Below are positions 17,801 to 25,829 of a stretch of DNA of 64,000 nucleotides, piece after piece. The translations under genes were made by a program, and so were the position numbers. This stretch comes from an uncultured Cytophagales bacterium (GTDB taxonomy: Bacteria; Bacteroidota; Bacteroidia; Cytophagales; Cyclobacteriaceae), in assembly GCA_913057175.1 (NCBI GenBank), contig CAJXNP010000014.1, positions 124,001-188,000 of the forward strand, given 5' to 3'. Each line of letters opens with the position of its first letter. Within the stretch, counting starts at the first letter, position 1. The notes under the pieces were generated by a model that made no database searches, had not been told where the DNA came from, and worked only from the letters and a program-made list of their open reading frames with translations.

Positions 17801-19121
17801 TTTCAAGAAAGGCAACTGCAGCTTTTCCCTGATGACTACCGACAGCCCATATCTGCTGTTGAGATGTGGAAATGATCCTAACCGGTGCATCAATAAGGCC
17901 ATTATTGATATCGTATTTCAACCATTCTTCGGCTTTTTCTTTAATTGCATTCCCATTAACATCGAGAAACCAGTTTGTTTCGCCTACTTCACACTGGTAG
18001 TTCAGGCCATCATATGTCAGCCATTGATCGTTGGACAGATCAATTTTCAGGACATTTGACAAAAAACCCATTAGAAGGAGCTCTCCACTGCGATCGGAAT
18101 AAACCGTGATGTGAGCTGTTGGGATATTGTATGAAGGTGCGCTATATCGATTAATATGTCCATCTCTAATAGCAAAGACTTTTCCAATTCCACCTATCCA
18201 GATGGTTTTGTCTTCTGATTCGGCAATACTTACGGTATATTCGTCATCGCCGAAATATTCGTTGAAACTAAGGCTGGTCCATTTGTTTTTATTGAGAATG
18301 TAAGTCTTTGCCTTGTTTGATTTATTGATCACCCACAATCTGTTATCACTTGCCCGGAAAAGCTTCTGGTCATTGCCTAAATGAAAGTTATTCTTCCTTC
18401 CAATCAGCTTGTACTTATCCATCTGCCCATCAGAAAGATCGGATAATTGAAACTCGATGATCTCACCATCGTCATCACTTGAAATGGCCATCCAGATCAG
18501 ACCTTCTTTATATTCAAGAACATCGGAAATATTACTAAATCCACTGTTAAATGAAGCGTCAGAAGGGAGGTCTATCAATGTATAATCAGGATGATTGTTC
18601 AGAAAGTTCTGTGCGATTTCACTGGATGAAATATAGTATTTGGTATTTTCAGTAATCAGGATAGCCCCTCCGTCTAAAGAACAAAAAATGCTGCCATCTG
18701 ATGTTTTTTTTATCGAATTGAATATGAAAGTTTCGTTGGAGGCCGCCTGGATGATAGGAGACCATTTTCGATCTTTCTGATAAAAAAGACCGCTTACTGT
18801 AGCAGCAAAGATTTTATTTTCACCGTCCACATACACATTGGTTACGGCTCCACCAGATATTCCGTCTTTCTCTCCAAAGTGTTGCCACGACCGTCCATCA
18901 TATTGTAGCAGCCCATCGGAAACCCCAAACCAATAGCTCTTACCATTTGCCGATTTTGCAAGGGTTTGTATACCTTCACCATTTAATTCATTAAAAAAGG
19001 TGTACCTCCAACCTTCTGATAGTGGGTCAGAGGTTTTGACACGGTACTTCTCCTGGGCACTTGAATTGATCGTTAAAAAAAGGAGAAATAGAAGATTGAT
19101 TAAAAAGTTTGTTTTTCCCAT
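14847..19121 (-). CDS. Hybrid two-component system sensor/regulator (HTCS)
   Basis: A ~1424-residue protein. The ATG at 19121 is preferred to the GTG at 19127. In order: signal peptide (~1-22); about 700 residues of Reg_prop beta-propeller repeats (W-I-G-G-type and N-I-W-type blades); a Y_Y_Y domain; a membrane helix near 783-805; a coiled coil; a HisKA domain with phospho-His889 (T-H-E-F-R-T-P); HATPase_c with N-L-L-S-N-A-F-K-Y; a receiver domain with Asp1216 (S-D-I-M-M-P-D); and a C-terminal AraC-type HTH. HTCS proteins bind glycan fragments in the periplasm and switch on the adjacent utilisation genes. Its neighbours, the uronate operon (divergent) and the esterase-fucosidase unit (same strand), are the likely targets. 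Confidence 0.93.
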   Translation of the reverse strand: MGKTNFLINLLFLLFLTINSSAQEKYRVKTSDPLSEGWRYTFFNELNGEGIQTLAKSANGKSYWFGVSDGLLQYDGRSWQHFGEKDGISGGAVTNVYVDGENKIFAATVSGLFYQKDRKWSPIIQAASNETFIFNSIKKTSDGSIFCSLDGGAILITENTKYYISSSEIAQNFLNNHPDYTLIDLPSDASFNSGFSNISDVLEYKEGLIWMAISSDDDGEIIEFQLSDLSDGQMDKYKLIGRKNNFHLGNDQKLFRASDNRLWVINKSNKAKTYILNKNKWTSLSFNEYFGDDEYTVSIAESEDKTIWIGGIGKVFAIRDGHINRYSAPSYNIPTAHITVYSDRSGELLLMGFLSNVLKIDLSNDQWLTYDGLNYQCEVGETNWFLDVNGNAIKEKAEEWLKYDINNGLIDAPVRIISTSQQQIWAVGSHQGKAAVAFLENDHWNKIILDSLSWGIDYRSAFEANDQSIYFGGSVDRDISKGHYGGLVQLINPTEKDKNWRFYHSSEKGLNQSNVYGIGQSADGNIWIGGGRIFQWNQESWNDSNDSKLQQFINILISDEDNNLYAGSRYYGLFIYNNETWINYSTENGLASNTIISIAADDGNIWLATDKDISFYNGETWINNALPSEMNLSNEGGNILIDEDDNIWVNHSLREWKRRAYTIRSFSKDVFENFKVYRKTPDKKAPEAFIEVYSEKVDNTGNTIISWNGKDYMHNTPANRLLYSFRLNDDSWSEFTNKQNHTFTGLASGDYTFELRAMDLDGNISQVPGSVSFNVSPPVWKQAWFLTLIAGFLIMLSIFEYRIIRKNQSLSTLNENLKEVVSELEIKGKKIEKQNEKIIQHQKELEVNNTLLESKNHEIEAQRDALKDLVYQIENLAKAKVKFFTNITHEFRTPLSLILGPIESLDKNKVSDYDRKSFYQLIKRNALRLQKLINQLLEIRRIETGTLELILREDNVVKYVKDIKELFNNQALQKCINFSFTTDVDNYEIHFDQDKLEKIIFNLLSNAFKYTQEYGSIKVILTINNYTKSENFGIGENIRKYLKIEVKDTGRGIEESRLKNIFERYKNVDESLNITNMESTGIGLSYIKELIEFHQGKIFVESELNVGTVFTILLPKDLKPQGSQGVASASRFELNKSLDASIMESEKESSQLVGENNVPQNGELKKTIMIVEDNEDMRFFISNLLEKKYHVICAENGKMGLDKLEKEEFVDLIISDIMMPDIDGLKLCEKVKNNFETSHIPVILLTAKSLKESEMSGYESGADDFITKPFDPEILILKVNNILRSRESLKDRFTQEFKFRPKDVHVTSADEQLVNKLVELMETHISDTDFDVNRMCDMVNLSHMHFIRKVKQLTGKKPIDLLKSFRMQRAKQLLDQDKLNISEIAYMVGYDLPNSFSRAFKKEFDISPTEYLTQKNKKIYLSDN

Positions 19122-19274
19122 ACTCACGGCTATTCCCTATTCGACTATTAATTGATAATACTATATAATTTAGTAATATTTGATCTCAATCTATAAGAAA
19201 ATGCTAAAATTGCTCTCAATTTACTCTCAGAAATTATATTATTAACAAAGTCGTAAAGTTATATGGAATTAATG

Positions 19275-19304
19275 TTGAAAATGGTATGATCAATGTTAAT
19301 TTTG
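19275..19304 (+). promoter_or_regulatory. Candidate Bacteroidota promoter for the uronate operon
   Basis: TTG at 19275-19277 and TAATTTTG at 19297-19304 are separated by 19 bases, matching the Bacteroidota TTG/TAnnTTTG consensus. The uxaC start codon lies 95 bases downstream. A second TAATTTTG at 19316-19323 lacks a well-spaced TTG. Confidence 0.5.
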
Positions 19305-19398
19305 GAATGAGTGGCTAATTTTGTAGTCCATAATATTGCGGCCTATTTCTGAGTTTTGATCAGGTTGCAGAGTTTCATTTTTAAACCAATACACGTAA

Positions 19399-20814
19399 AT
19401 GAAGGAATTTCTCGATGAAAATTTTCTGTTAGAAACGAATACTGCAGCAAAGTTATATCACGACTACGCGAAGAGTAAACCTATCATTGACTATCATTGC
19501 CATTTACCACAACAAGATGTTGCCAGCGATAGGATATTTAATGACCTGACAGAAATCTGGCTGGAAGGAGATCATTACAAATGGAGGGCAATGCGTACAA
19601 ATGGTGTTGATGAAAAGTACTGTACGGGCGATGCTTCCAATATTGAGAAATTCAAAAAATGGGCAGAGACTGTGCCCTATACCATGAGAAACCCGCTCTA
19701 TCACTGGACACACCTTGAATTGCAGCGTTACTTTGGTATTAGGAAATTATTGAATAAAAACACAGCAGAAGAGATCTATGAAGAGGCCTCTGAAATGTTA
19801 AGAAAGCCAGATTTCAGCGCGAAGAATATCCTTCACAAAATGAAAGTTGAAGTGGTATGCACAACAGATGACCCTGTAGACGACCTGAAGTATCATAAGG
19901 AGTTAAAAGACAGTGGATTTGATGTGAGTATATTGCCTACTTTCCGACCAGATAAAGCGATGGCGGTTGAAAATGCCGTCGAATTTGTAAAATATGTTAA
20001 GAAGTTGGAAAAGGCTTCCAATATTTCCATTTCAGATTTTAAATCGTTCATTGACGCTATTCAAAATCGTCATGATTTCTTCGCAGACATGGGTTGCAAG
20101 TTGTCGGATCATGGTATTGAAACAATGTATGCAAATGATTACACAGACAGCGATTTAAAAAGCATTTTTACAAAGGTGTTGAGTGGGAAAGAATTGTCGG
20201 TGGAAGAAGTTGGTAAGTTTAAAGCAGGAATGCTTGTTATTGGTGCAAGGATGGATCATGAAAAGGGGTGGACGCAGCAGTTCCACCTGGGAGCGATAAG
20301 AAACAACAATCCACGCATGATGAGGGAGTTGGGACCAGATACTGGCTTCGATTCCATTGGAGACTTTGAAATGGCCAGGCCGATGTCTAAATTTTTAGGT
20401 AGACTTGATGATACAGATCAGCTAGCCAGAACAATCCTTTATAATCTAAATCCAAGAGATAATTATCTTTTTGCCACCATGATCGGGAATTTCCAGGATG
20501 GTTCTGTTGCTGGAAAAATGCAATTTGGTTCCGGATGGTGGTTTTTGGATCAAAAAGAGGGAATGGAAATGCAGATGAACGCCCTTTCCAACCTGGGACT
20601 ATTGAGTCGGTTTGTTGGAATGTTGACGGATTCCAGAAGTTTTCTTTCTTATCCACGACATGAGTATTTCAGAAGGTTGCTGTGCAATCTTCTCGGGAAT
20701 GATATTGAAAAAGGATTGCTGCCAAATGACATCGAGTTCATTGGTGAAATGGTAGAAAATATTTGTTATTACAATGCGAAAAATTTCTTTGAATTTAACT
20801 CTAATACAGACTAA
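19399..20814 (+). CDS. uxaC: Glucuronate (uronate) isomerase
   Basis: A 471-residue protein, the usual length for UxaC. It opens with the amidohydrolase-related metal site D-Y-H-C-H-L (His33, His35) and carries the family segment W-T-Q-Q-F-H-L-G-A-I-R-N-N. The enzyme isomerises D-glucuronate to D-fructuronate and D-galacturonate to D-tagaturonate in the cytoplasm, the first step of the Ashwell pathway. It is the first gene of the divergent operon, with kdgK starting five bases after its stop. Presence of uxaB and uxaA downstream, and absence of uxuA/uxuB in the window, favours galacturonate as the main substrate here. Regulation by the neighbouring HTCS is likely but inferred. Confidence 0.95.
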   Translation: MKEFLDENFLLETNTAAKLYHDYAKSKPIIDYHCHLPQQDVASDRIFNDLTEIWLEGDHYKWRAMRTNGVDEKYCTGDASNIEKFKKWAETVPYTMRNPLYHWTHLELQRYFGIRKLLNKNTAEEIYEEASEMLRKPDFSAKNILHKMKVEVVCTTDDPVDDLKYHKELKDSGFDVSILPTFRPDKAMAVENAVEFVKYVKKLEKASNISISDFKSFIDAIQNRHDFFADMGCKLSDHGIETMYANDYTDSDLKSIFTKVLSGKELSVEEVGKFKAGMLVIGARMDHEKGWTQQFHLGAIRNNNPRMMRELGPDTGFDSIGDFEMARPMSKFLGRLDDTDQLARTILYNLNPRDNYLFATMIGNFQDGSVAGKMQFGSGWWFLDQKEGMEMQMNALSNLGLLSRFVGMLTDSRSFLSYPRHEYFRRLLCNLLGNDIEKGLLPNDIEFIGEMVENICYYNAKNFFEFNSNTD

Positions 20815-20819
20815 GCGAC

Positions 20820-21854
20820 ATGACAAAAGTTGTAACATTTGGTGAAATAATGTTGAGACTGGCAACGCCAGGTTTTTTACGGTTTATTCAGGCTACAGAA
20901 TTTGAAGCCACTTATGCCGGGGGTGAGGCGAATGTAGCTGTTTCCCTCGCAAACTACGGGATGGATGCCTACTTTGCGACCAGATTACCCGACAATGATA
21001 TTGGTGATGCAGCCATTGCTACACTCAAAAAGCATAATGTCAAAACCGATTATATTGCAAAAGGAGGAGACAGAATAGGAATTTATTTCCTGGAAACAGG
21101 AGCAGTAAGCAGAGGAAGTAAAGTAGTTTACGACCGTGCTAACAGCGCGTTGGCGGAAATCAAGCCCGGAACCATCGATTGGGATAAAGTGCTTGATGGA
21201 GCAAAGTGGTTTCATTGGACAGGGATCACACCATCGATTTCTGAAGGAGCAGCAGTAGTTTGCAAGGAAGCGCTGGAAGTGGCATCGAAAAAGGGGATCA
21301 CCATTTCAACTGACCTGAACTATCGGAAAAAACTGTGGAAGTGGGGAAAGACAGCCGGGGAGGTAATGGAAGATCTGGTACAGCATTGTGATATCATTCT
21401 TGGAAATGAAGAAGATGCAGAGATGGTTTTCGGTATCAAACCCGAGGGTGTAGATGTGACGGCAGGTCATGTGGAAGGAGCAGCCTATGAATCCGTAGGG
21501 AAGCAACTGATGGAAAAATTCCCTAAAGCTAAAAAGGTCATCATCACGCTGAGAGGATCAATCAGCGCCAGTCATAATACCTGGTCGGGTGTTTTGTGGG
21601 ATGGAAAAAAATTATTTGAAGCACCAACCTATCAAATTACGCACATTGTAGATCGCGTAGGAGGTGGTGATTCGTTTATGGGAGGTTTAATCTACGGACT
21701 GATAAGCTATCCTGGCGATGACCAGAAAGCATTGAATTTTGCTGTAGCGGCCTCATGCTTAAAACATACCATTCAGGGGGATTTCAATCTTGTCACAGTA
21801 GATGAAGTTGAAAAACTGATGAGCGGAGACGCTTCCGGACGTGTAGCGCGATAG
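20820..21854 (+). CDS. kdgK: 2-keto-3-deoxygluconate kinase (PfkB family)
   Basis: A 344-residue PfkB-family sugar kinase. The N-terminal substrate motif G-G-E-A-N-V-A-V-S-L-A is at residues 34-44, and the ATP-site signature G-G-G-D-S-F gives catalytic base Asp284. It phosphorylates 2-keto-3-deoxygluconate to KDPG, linking the uronate branch to the aldolase encoded next. An insertion at ~205-225 is typical of the longer Bacteroidota KdgK forms. The gene starts five bases after uxaC and is followed by a 224-base gap before kdgA. KdgK is inferred from family plus context; fructokinase-like activity is the main alternative. Confidence 0.88.
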   Translation: MTKVVTFGEIMLRLATPGFLRFIQATEFEATYAGGEANVAVSLANYGMDAYFATRLPDNDIGDAAIATLKKHNVKTDYIAKGGDRIGIYFLETGAVSRGSKVVYDRANSALAEIKPGTIDWDKVLDGAKWFHWTGITPSISEGAAVVCKEALEVASKKGITISTDLNYRKKLWKWGKTAGEVMEDLVQHCDIILGNEEDAEMVFGIKPEGVDVTAGHVEGAAYESVGKQLMEKFPKAKKVIITLRGSISASHNTWSGVLWDGKKLFEAPTYQITHIVDRVGGGDSFMGGLIYGLISYPGDDQKALNFAVAASCLKHTIQGDFNLVTVDEVEKLMSGDASGRVAR

Positions 21855-22078
21855 GTTAGTTGAAAGTGAAAAGTAAAAAGTTTATAAAGTTGATGTGAGA
21901 ATGTATCTGTACAAAATCCATGTTTGAAAAAAGAGTGAGGTGAAATTCCTATATTCCCCCTTTGAAGGGGGTTAGGGGGATGTTAACGTAATAAAATCGA
22001 TTCACTTCACTTTTTTGGACTTAATTTGGCAGATTCTTGATTAACGTTATTTCACATCAACACATTAACTAAATTAAG
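21855..22078. other. Gap between kdgK and kdgA with a G-rich/C-rich hairpin
   Basis: These 224 bases split an otherwise tight operon. A 7-bp stem CCCCCTT/AAGGGGG with a TG loop lies at about 21956-21971 and is followed by GTTAGGGGGATG. No gene is visible. It could be a dispersed intergenic repeat, attenuator or mRNA processing site. Confidence 0.45.
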
Positions 22079-22753
22079 ATGTCAAGATTTTCAAGAATAC
22101 AAGTTTATAATGCCATGCAGGAAACCGGAATGGTTCCTGTTTTTTATCATAAAGACCTTAGTGTCTGCAAGGATGTTTTAAAAGCATGCTATGAGGGAGG
22201 AGCAAGGGTTTTTGAATTTACCAATCGTGGTGATTTTGCGCATGAGGTGTTTGCGGAATTAAATAAATGGTCGAGCTCGGCGCTACCAGAAATGATTTTG
22301 GGTGTTGGGTCAATTACAGAACCATCAACGGCAGCGTTATATATACAACTCGGAGCTAATTTCATCGTTTCACCGGTTTTCAATCCTGAAATGGTGAAGC
22401 TATGTAATCGTCGAAAAGTAGCGGTTAGCCCAGGTTGTGGATCGTTATCCGAGATATCTGCTGCCGAGGAGTTAGGTGTGGAAGTTGTAAAGATTTTCCC
22501 AGGAATGCAGGTTGGAGGACCGGATTTCGTGAAAGCGGTCTTAGGACCCATGCCGTGGACATCCATCATGCCGACGGGTGGTGTGGAACCGGAGGAAGCA
22601 AACCTTAAAAAATGGGTAGAAGCAGGTGTAACGTGTGTCGGAATGGGGTCTAAATTGATGGTGAAAAAAGAGGATGGCTCATTCAACCTGGATGCCATTA
22701 CCAACAAGACCAAAGAAGCAATTGAAATTATTTCAAAATACAGGAAAGGATAA
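22079..22753 (+). CDS. kdgA: 2-dehydro-3-deoxyphosphogluconate aldolase
   Basis: A 224-residue class I aldolase of the KDPG/KHG family. The Schiff-base lysine is Lys138 in V-V-K-I-F-P-G, with the general acid/base Glu46 in F-E-F-T-N-R and the phosphate-binding P-G-C-G segment at 118-121. It splits KDPG to pyruvate and glyceraldehyde-3-phosphate and finishes the uronate pathway encoded here. Related enzymes also act on 4-hydroxy-2-oxoglutarate. The stop codon is four bases before the start chosen for the TRAP binding protein, so the two are almost certainly co-translated. Confidence 0.93.
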   Translation: MSRFSRIQVYNAMQETGMVPVFYHKDLSVCKDVLKACYEGGARVFEFTNRGDFAHEVFAELNKWSSSALPEMILGVGSITEPSTAALYIQLGANFIVSPVFNPEMVKLCNRRKVAVSPGCGSLSEISAAEELGVEVVKIFPGMQVGGPDFVKAVLGPMPWTSIMPTGGVEPEEANLKKWVEAGVTCVGMGSKLMVKKEDGSFNLDAITNKTKEAIEIISKYRKG

Positions 22754-22757
22754 AACG

Positions 22758-23780
22758 ATGAAGGTCAGCAGTCGAAAATTAACTGGAAATGCAGGTTCCT
22801 TTTGTGGAATTCTGCTATTGGCAACTATTGGGATTAGCCTTGTGTTGTTTTCGGGTTGTGGTGCAAAAAAGGAGCATAAAGTTTTAAAACTGGCGCACGG
22901 CCTCGACCCAACTCACCCGGTACACAAAGCCATGGTTTTTATGGCCGATAGGGTAAAAGAAAATTCCAAGGGAAAGCTGGAGATTGAAATCTATCCCAGT
23001 GCACAATTGGGCTCGGAGCAGCAATGTGTGGAACTTCTTCAGATCGGCAGTCTTGCAATGACCAAGGTTTCAGCGGCCATTATGGAAAGTTTTACGGATA
23101 ACTATAAAGTTCTGGGCTTGCCTTATATTTTTCGGTCAAAGGAACATTCATTCAATGTACTGGATGGCGAAATTGGTGAGGAACTGCTGGCCAGCACGGA
23201 AAAATACTGGATTAAAGGGCTTTGTTTTTACGATGCGGGAAGCAGAAGTTTTTATACCATAAAAACACCAATTGAGGAACCGGATGACCTGGATGGCCTG
23301 AAAATACGGGTAATGAAAAGTCAGACCGCCATGCAGCTGGTATCTGCAATGGGTGGATCTCCAACCCCCATTTCCTGGGGAGAACTTTACACAGCTTTGC
23401 AAAGCGGCGTAGTGGATGGTGCGGAAAACAACCCTCCAAGTTTTTATACTTCTCATCACTATGAGGTATGCAAAACTTATTCGCTCAATGAACATACGAT
23501 GGTTCCGGATGTGCTGATCATCAGTACTGTAGTTTGGGAAAAGCTGACTGAAGAAGAAAGGGAGTGGTTGATGGAGGCGGTAGAAGAATCCGTTCCTGTT
23601 GAGAGAAAATACTGGGCGGAGTCAGAAGCTGAATCACTTGCAAAAGTTCAGGAGGCCGGAGTGACCATTATCAAACCTGACAAAGCTCCATTTGAAAAGA
23701 AAGTTGAAAAAATATATGAAGGTTTTAAAAGTGACGAGGAATTTTATTCACTGATCCAGCGGATCCGGGCGGTAAAGTAA
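22758..23780 (+). CDS. dctP: TRAP transporter substrate-binding lipoprotein (DctP), uronate locus
   Basis: A 340-residue DctP-family binding protein. The ATG at 22758 is chosen because it follows the kdgA stop by four bases and gives a lipoprotein signal peptide with lipobox F-S-G-C (Cys34); the frame extends upstream but would overlap kdgA. Family landmarks are S-A-Q-L-G-S-E, G-L-K-I-R-V-M with the conserved carboxylate-binding Arg, and the V-V-D-G-A-E-N-N-P segment. A lipid anchor, instead of a free periplasmic form, would tether the protein to a membrane. Position among uxaC, kdgK, kdgA, uxaB and uxaA makes D-galacturonate or D-glucuronate the likely ligand. Confidence 0.92.
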   Translation: MKVSSRKLTGNAGSFCGILLLATIGISLVLFSGCGAKKEHKVLKLAHGLDPTHPVHKAMVFMADRVKENSKGKLEIEIYPSAQLGSEQQCVELLQIGSLAMTKVSAAIMESFTDNYKVLGLPYIFRSKEHSFNVLDGEIGEELLASTEKYWIKGLCFYDAGSRSFYTIKTPIEEPDDLDGLKIRVMKSQTAMQLVSAMGGSPTPISWGELYTALQSGVVDGAENNPPSFYTSHHYEVCKTYSLNEHTMVPDVLIISTVVWEKLTEEEREWLMEAVEESVPVERKYWAESEAESLAKVQEAGVTIIKPDKAPFEKKVEKIYEGFKSDEEFYSLIQRIRAVK

Positions 23781-23825
23781 GTAATTTTCACCCTTCAAAA
23801 TCTAAGACATTTTTAAATTTAAACC

Positions 23826-24299
23826 ATGAGAAACAGAATTGATAAAATCCTGGAATGGTTCCTTGTATTTTTAATGGCGGTCCTGGTAGTTGATGTACTT
23901 TGGCAGGTCTTCAGCAGGTATGTGCTTACATCACCCAGCTCGTTTACCGATGAACTCGCCGGGTTTTTACTTATCTGGGTAGGCCTTCTGGGCGCTGCTT
24001 ATGTAACGGGTAAGAATGAGCATCTTGCCATTGATCTGCTCCTTCAAAAATCATCTGAGAAAAGGAAGCATGTTCTTTTGCTGGTTATTCACATCCTCAT
24101 CGCTTTGTTTGCAGTTTTTGTCTTAATTATTGGAGGAATATGGCTCGTTTACACACGATTTTACCTGAATGTCATTTCTGCCGCCTTGCTAATCCCACTG
24201 GGGTATGTTTACATTGTTTTGCCTCTATCGGGAATCATTATCTTATATTATTCGATCGACAACATCAGACAACTTTTTGTAAAAGCACCTAATCAATAA
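23826..24299 (+). CDS. dctQ: TRAP transporter small permease (DctQ), uronate locus
   Basis: A 157-residue protein with four predicted membrane helices (about 12-32, 48-66, 86-108 and 125-147). The family stretch R-Y-V-L-x-S-P-S-S-F-T-D-E-L lies between the first two helices. DctQ pairs with DctM to form the membrane part of the sodium-driven transporter. It sits 45 bases after dctP and three bases before dctM. Confidence 0.9.
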   Translation: MRNRIDKILEWFLVFLMAVLVVDVLWQVFSRYVLTSPSSFTDELAGFLLIWVGLLGAAYVTGKNEHLAIDLLLQKSSEKRKHVLLLVIHILIALFAVFVLIIGGIWLVYTRFYLNVISAALLIPLGYVYIVLPLSGIIILYYSIDNIRQLFVKAPNQ

Positions 24300-24302
24300 A
24301 CT

Positions 24303-25769
24303 ATGGAGTATACCGGAATCATCGTACTTGTTTTGACTTTTACATTTTTTCTAGTGATAGGTGTTCCCATTGCCTACAGTATTGGTATTTCAGGGATTCT
24401 CACCATGCTGGTTTCCATCGATTCTTTGCCTGCTTTCACAACGTTTGCTCAACGGATGGCGACAGGTTTGGATAGCTTCACGCTCCTGGCCATACCATTC
24501 TTTATTCTTGCGGGAAATATCATGAATAGCGGTGGGATTGCCAGGCGACTGATCGAATTTGCCCGTATCCTGGTAGGTGGATTTACAGGAGGACTAATGT
24601 TTGTGAATGTTCTTGCAAACATGCTATTCGGGGCCATTTCCGGATCAGCGGCGGCATCTGCTTCTGCCATTGGTAGTATTATGGGGCCTGAAATGAAAAG
24701 AGAAGGCTACAAAGAAAATTATAGTGCTGCCGTTAATATCACCTCTGCAACCACAGGACTAAGCATCCCTCCGAGTAATATCTTAATTGTTTATAGTCTT
24801 GCGAGTGGTGGCGTTTCAATTACAGCGCTCTTTCTGGCGGGCTATGTTCCCGGAATATTAACAGGTTTGGCTATCATGATCATGGCTGTATCCATGCTGG
24901 TTTACAAAGAAAAGGGTTTTGCAGGAGTGCTAATGGTTTTATTTAAATTTGCCTTGGTTGGTGTTACCATTTTTGCAGTTTCTGCAGGGATTATGTTTGG
25001 ATTTGAGAATTTCGATCCAGTTGCCAATATGGTTTTATATGGTATTCTGATTATTGGATTTGTCTTTTTTATCATTCATAAATCCAGGAAAAAAGAGTCA
25101 AAAATAAAAGAAGGGTTTTTTAAGTTCATTGATGCATTACCCAGCCTATTAATGCTGGTCATTGTCATCGGTGGGATTGTAGCAGGATTCTTTACAGCTA
25201 CGGAAGCATCAGCGATTGCAGTATTGTATTCCCTGGTATTGGCCTTTATTTATGGGGAAGTCAAGGTTAAAAATCTTCCTGAAATTCTTTTGGGATCGGT
25301 CAAAACCACCTGTATTGTGATGCTTCTTATCGCGACGAGTATTTCACTTTCGTGGATCATGTCGTATGAAAACATTCCGCAGACAGTAAGCGCCGGATTA
25401 CTGAATTTCAGTCAGAATCCATTTGTGATCCTACTGATCATCAACCTGATACTGTTATTTGTTGGGATCTTTATGGATATGACACCGGCAGTATTGATAT
25501 TCACACCCATCTTTCTGCCCATAATTACCACCCAGCTGGGAATGGATCCGGTTCATTTCGGAATAATCATGGTGTTGAATCTGAGTGTAGGTTTGTGCAC
25601 ACCACCGGTCGGATCTGTATTATTTATCGGGTGTAGCGTGGCAAAAATATCCATCGATAGGGTGATAGGACCATTGATCCCATTGTTTATCGCAATGGTG
25701 GTCATTCTATTTCTGGTGACTTACGTACCTGAGCTAAGTCTGTGGCTACCCGGGTTATTTGATTTCTAA
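24303..25769 (+). CDS. dctM: TRAP transporter large permease (DctM) with an extra two-helix insertion, uronate locus
   Basis: A 488-residue polytopic protein carrying the DctM signatures G-A-I-S-G-S-A-A-A-S-A, T-T-G-L-S-I-P-P-S-N and F-F-T-A-T-E-A-S-A. The usual length is about 425-430 residues. The excess is mainly at ~205-268, where two additional hydrophobic segments and a charged K-K-E-S-K-I-K-E linker lie between the two halves of the transporter. The second DctM in this window (56152-57498) lacks that insert. DctM moves the substrate with sodium; uronate is inferred from context. A short (61-base) gap precedes uxaB. Confidence 0.92.
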   Translation: MEYTGIIVLVLTFTFFLVIGVPIAYSIGISGILTMLVSIDSLPAFTTFAQRMATGLDSFTLLAIPFFILAGNIMNSGGIARRLIEFARILVGGFTGGLMFVNVLANMLFGAISGSAAASASAIGSIMGPEMKREGYKENYSAAVNITSATTGLSIPPSNILIVYSLASGGVSITALFLAGYVPGILTGLAIMIMAVSMLVYKEKGFAGVLMVLFKFALVGVTIFAVSAGIMFGFENFDPVANMVLYGILIIGFVFFIIHKSRKKESKIKEGFFKFIDALPSLLMLVIVIGGIVAGFFTATEASAIAVLYSLVLAFIYGEVKVKNLPEILLGSVKTTCIVMLLIATSISLSWIMSYENIPQTVSAGLLNFSQNPFVILLIINLILLFVGIFMDMTPAVLIFTPIFLPIITTQLGMDPVHFGIIMVLNLSVGLCTPPVGSVLFIGCSVAKISIDRVIGPLIPLFIAMVVILFLVTYVPELSLWLPGLFDF

Positions 25770-25829
25770 ATAGTCAGGTTAAGCGCCAGAAGAAAATTAA
25801 ACTATAAAAATTTGTCAGTAACTATTAAA

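Noticed and set aside
22189-22713. A 174-codon open frame on the minus strand over kdgA
   Set aside because: It is antisense to a well-supported aldolase gene, has a low-complexity Ser/Thr/Pro-rich translation and no motif.
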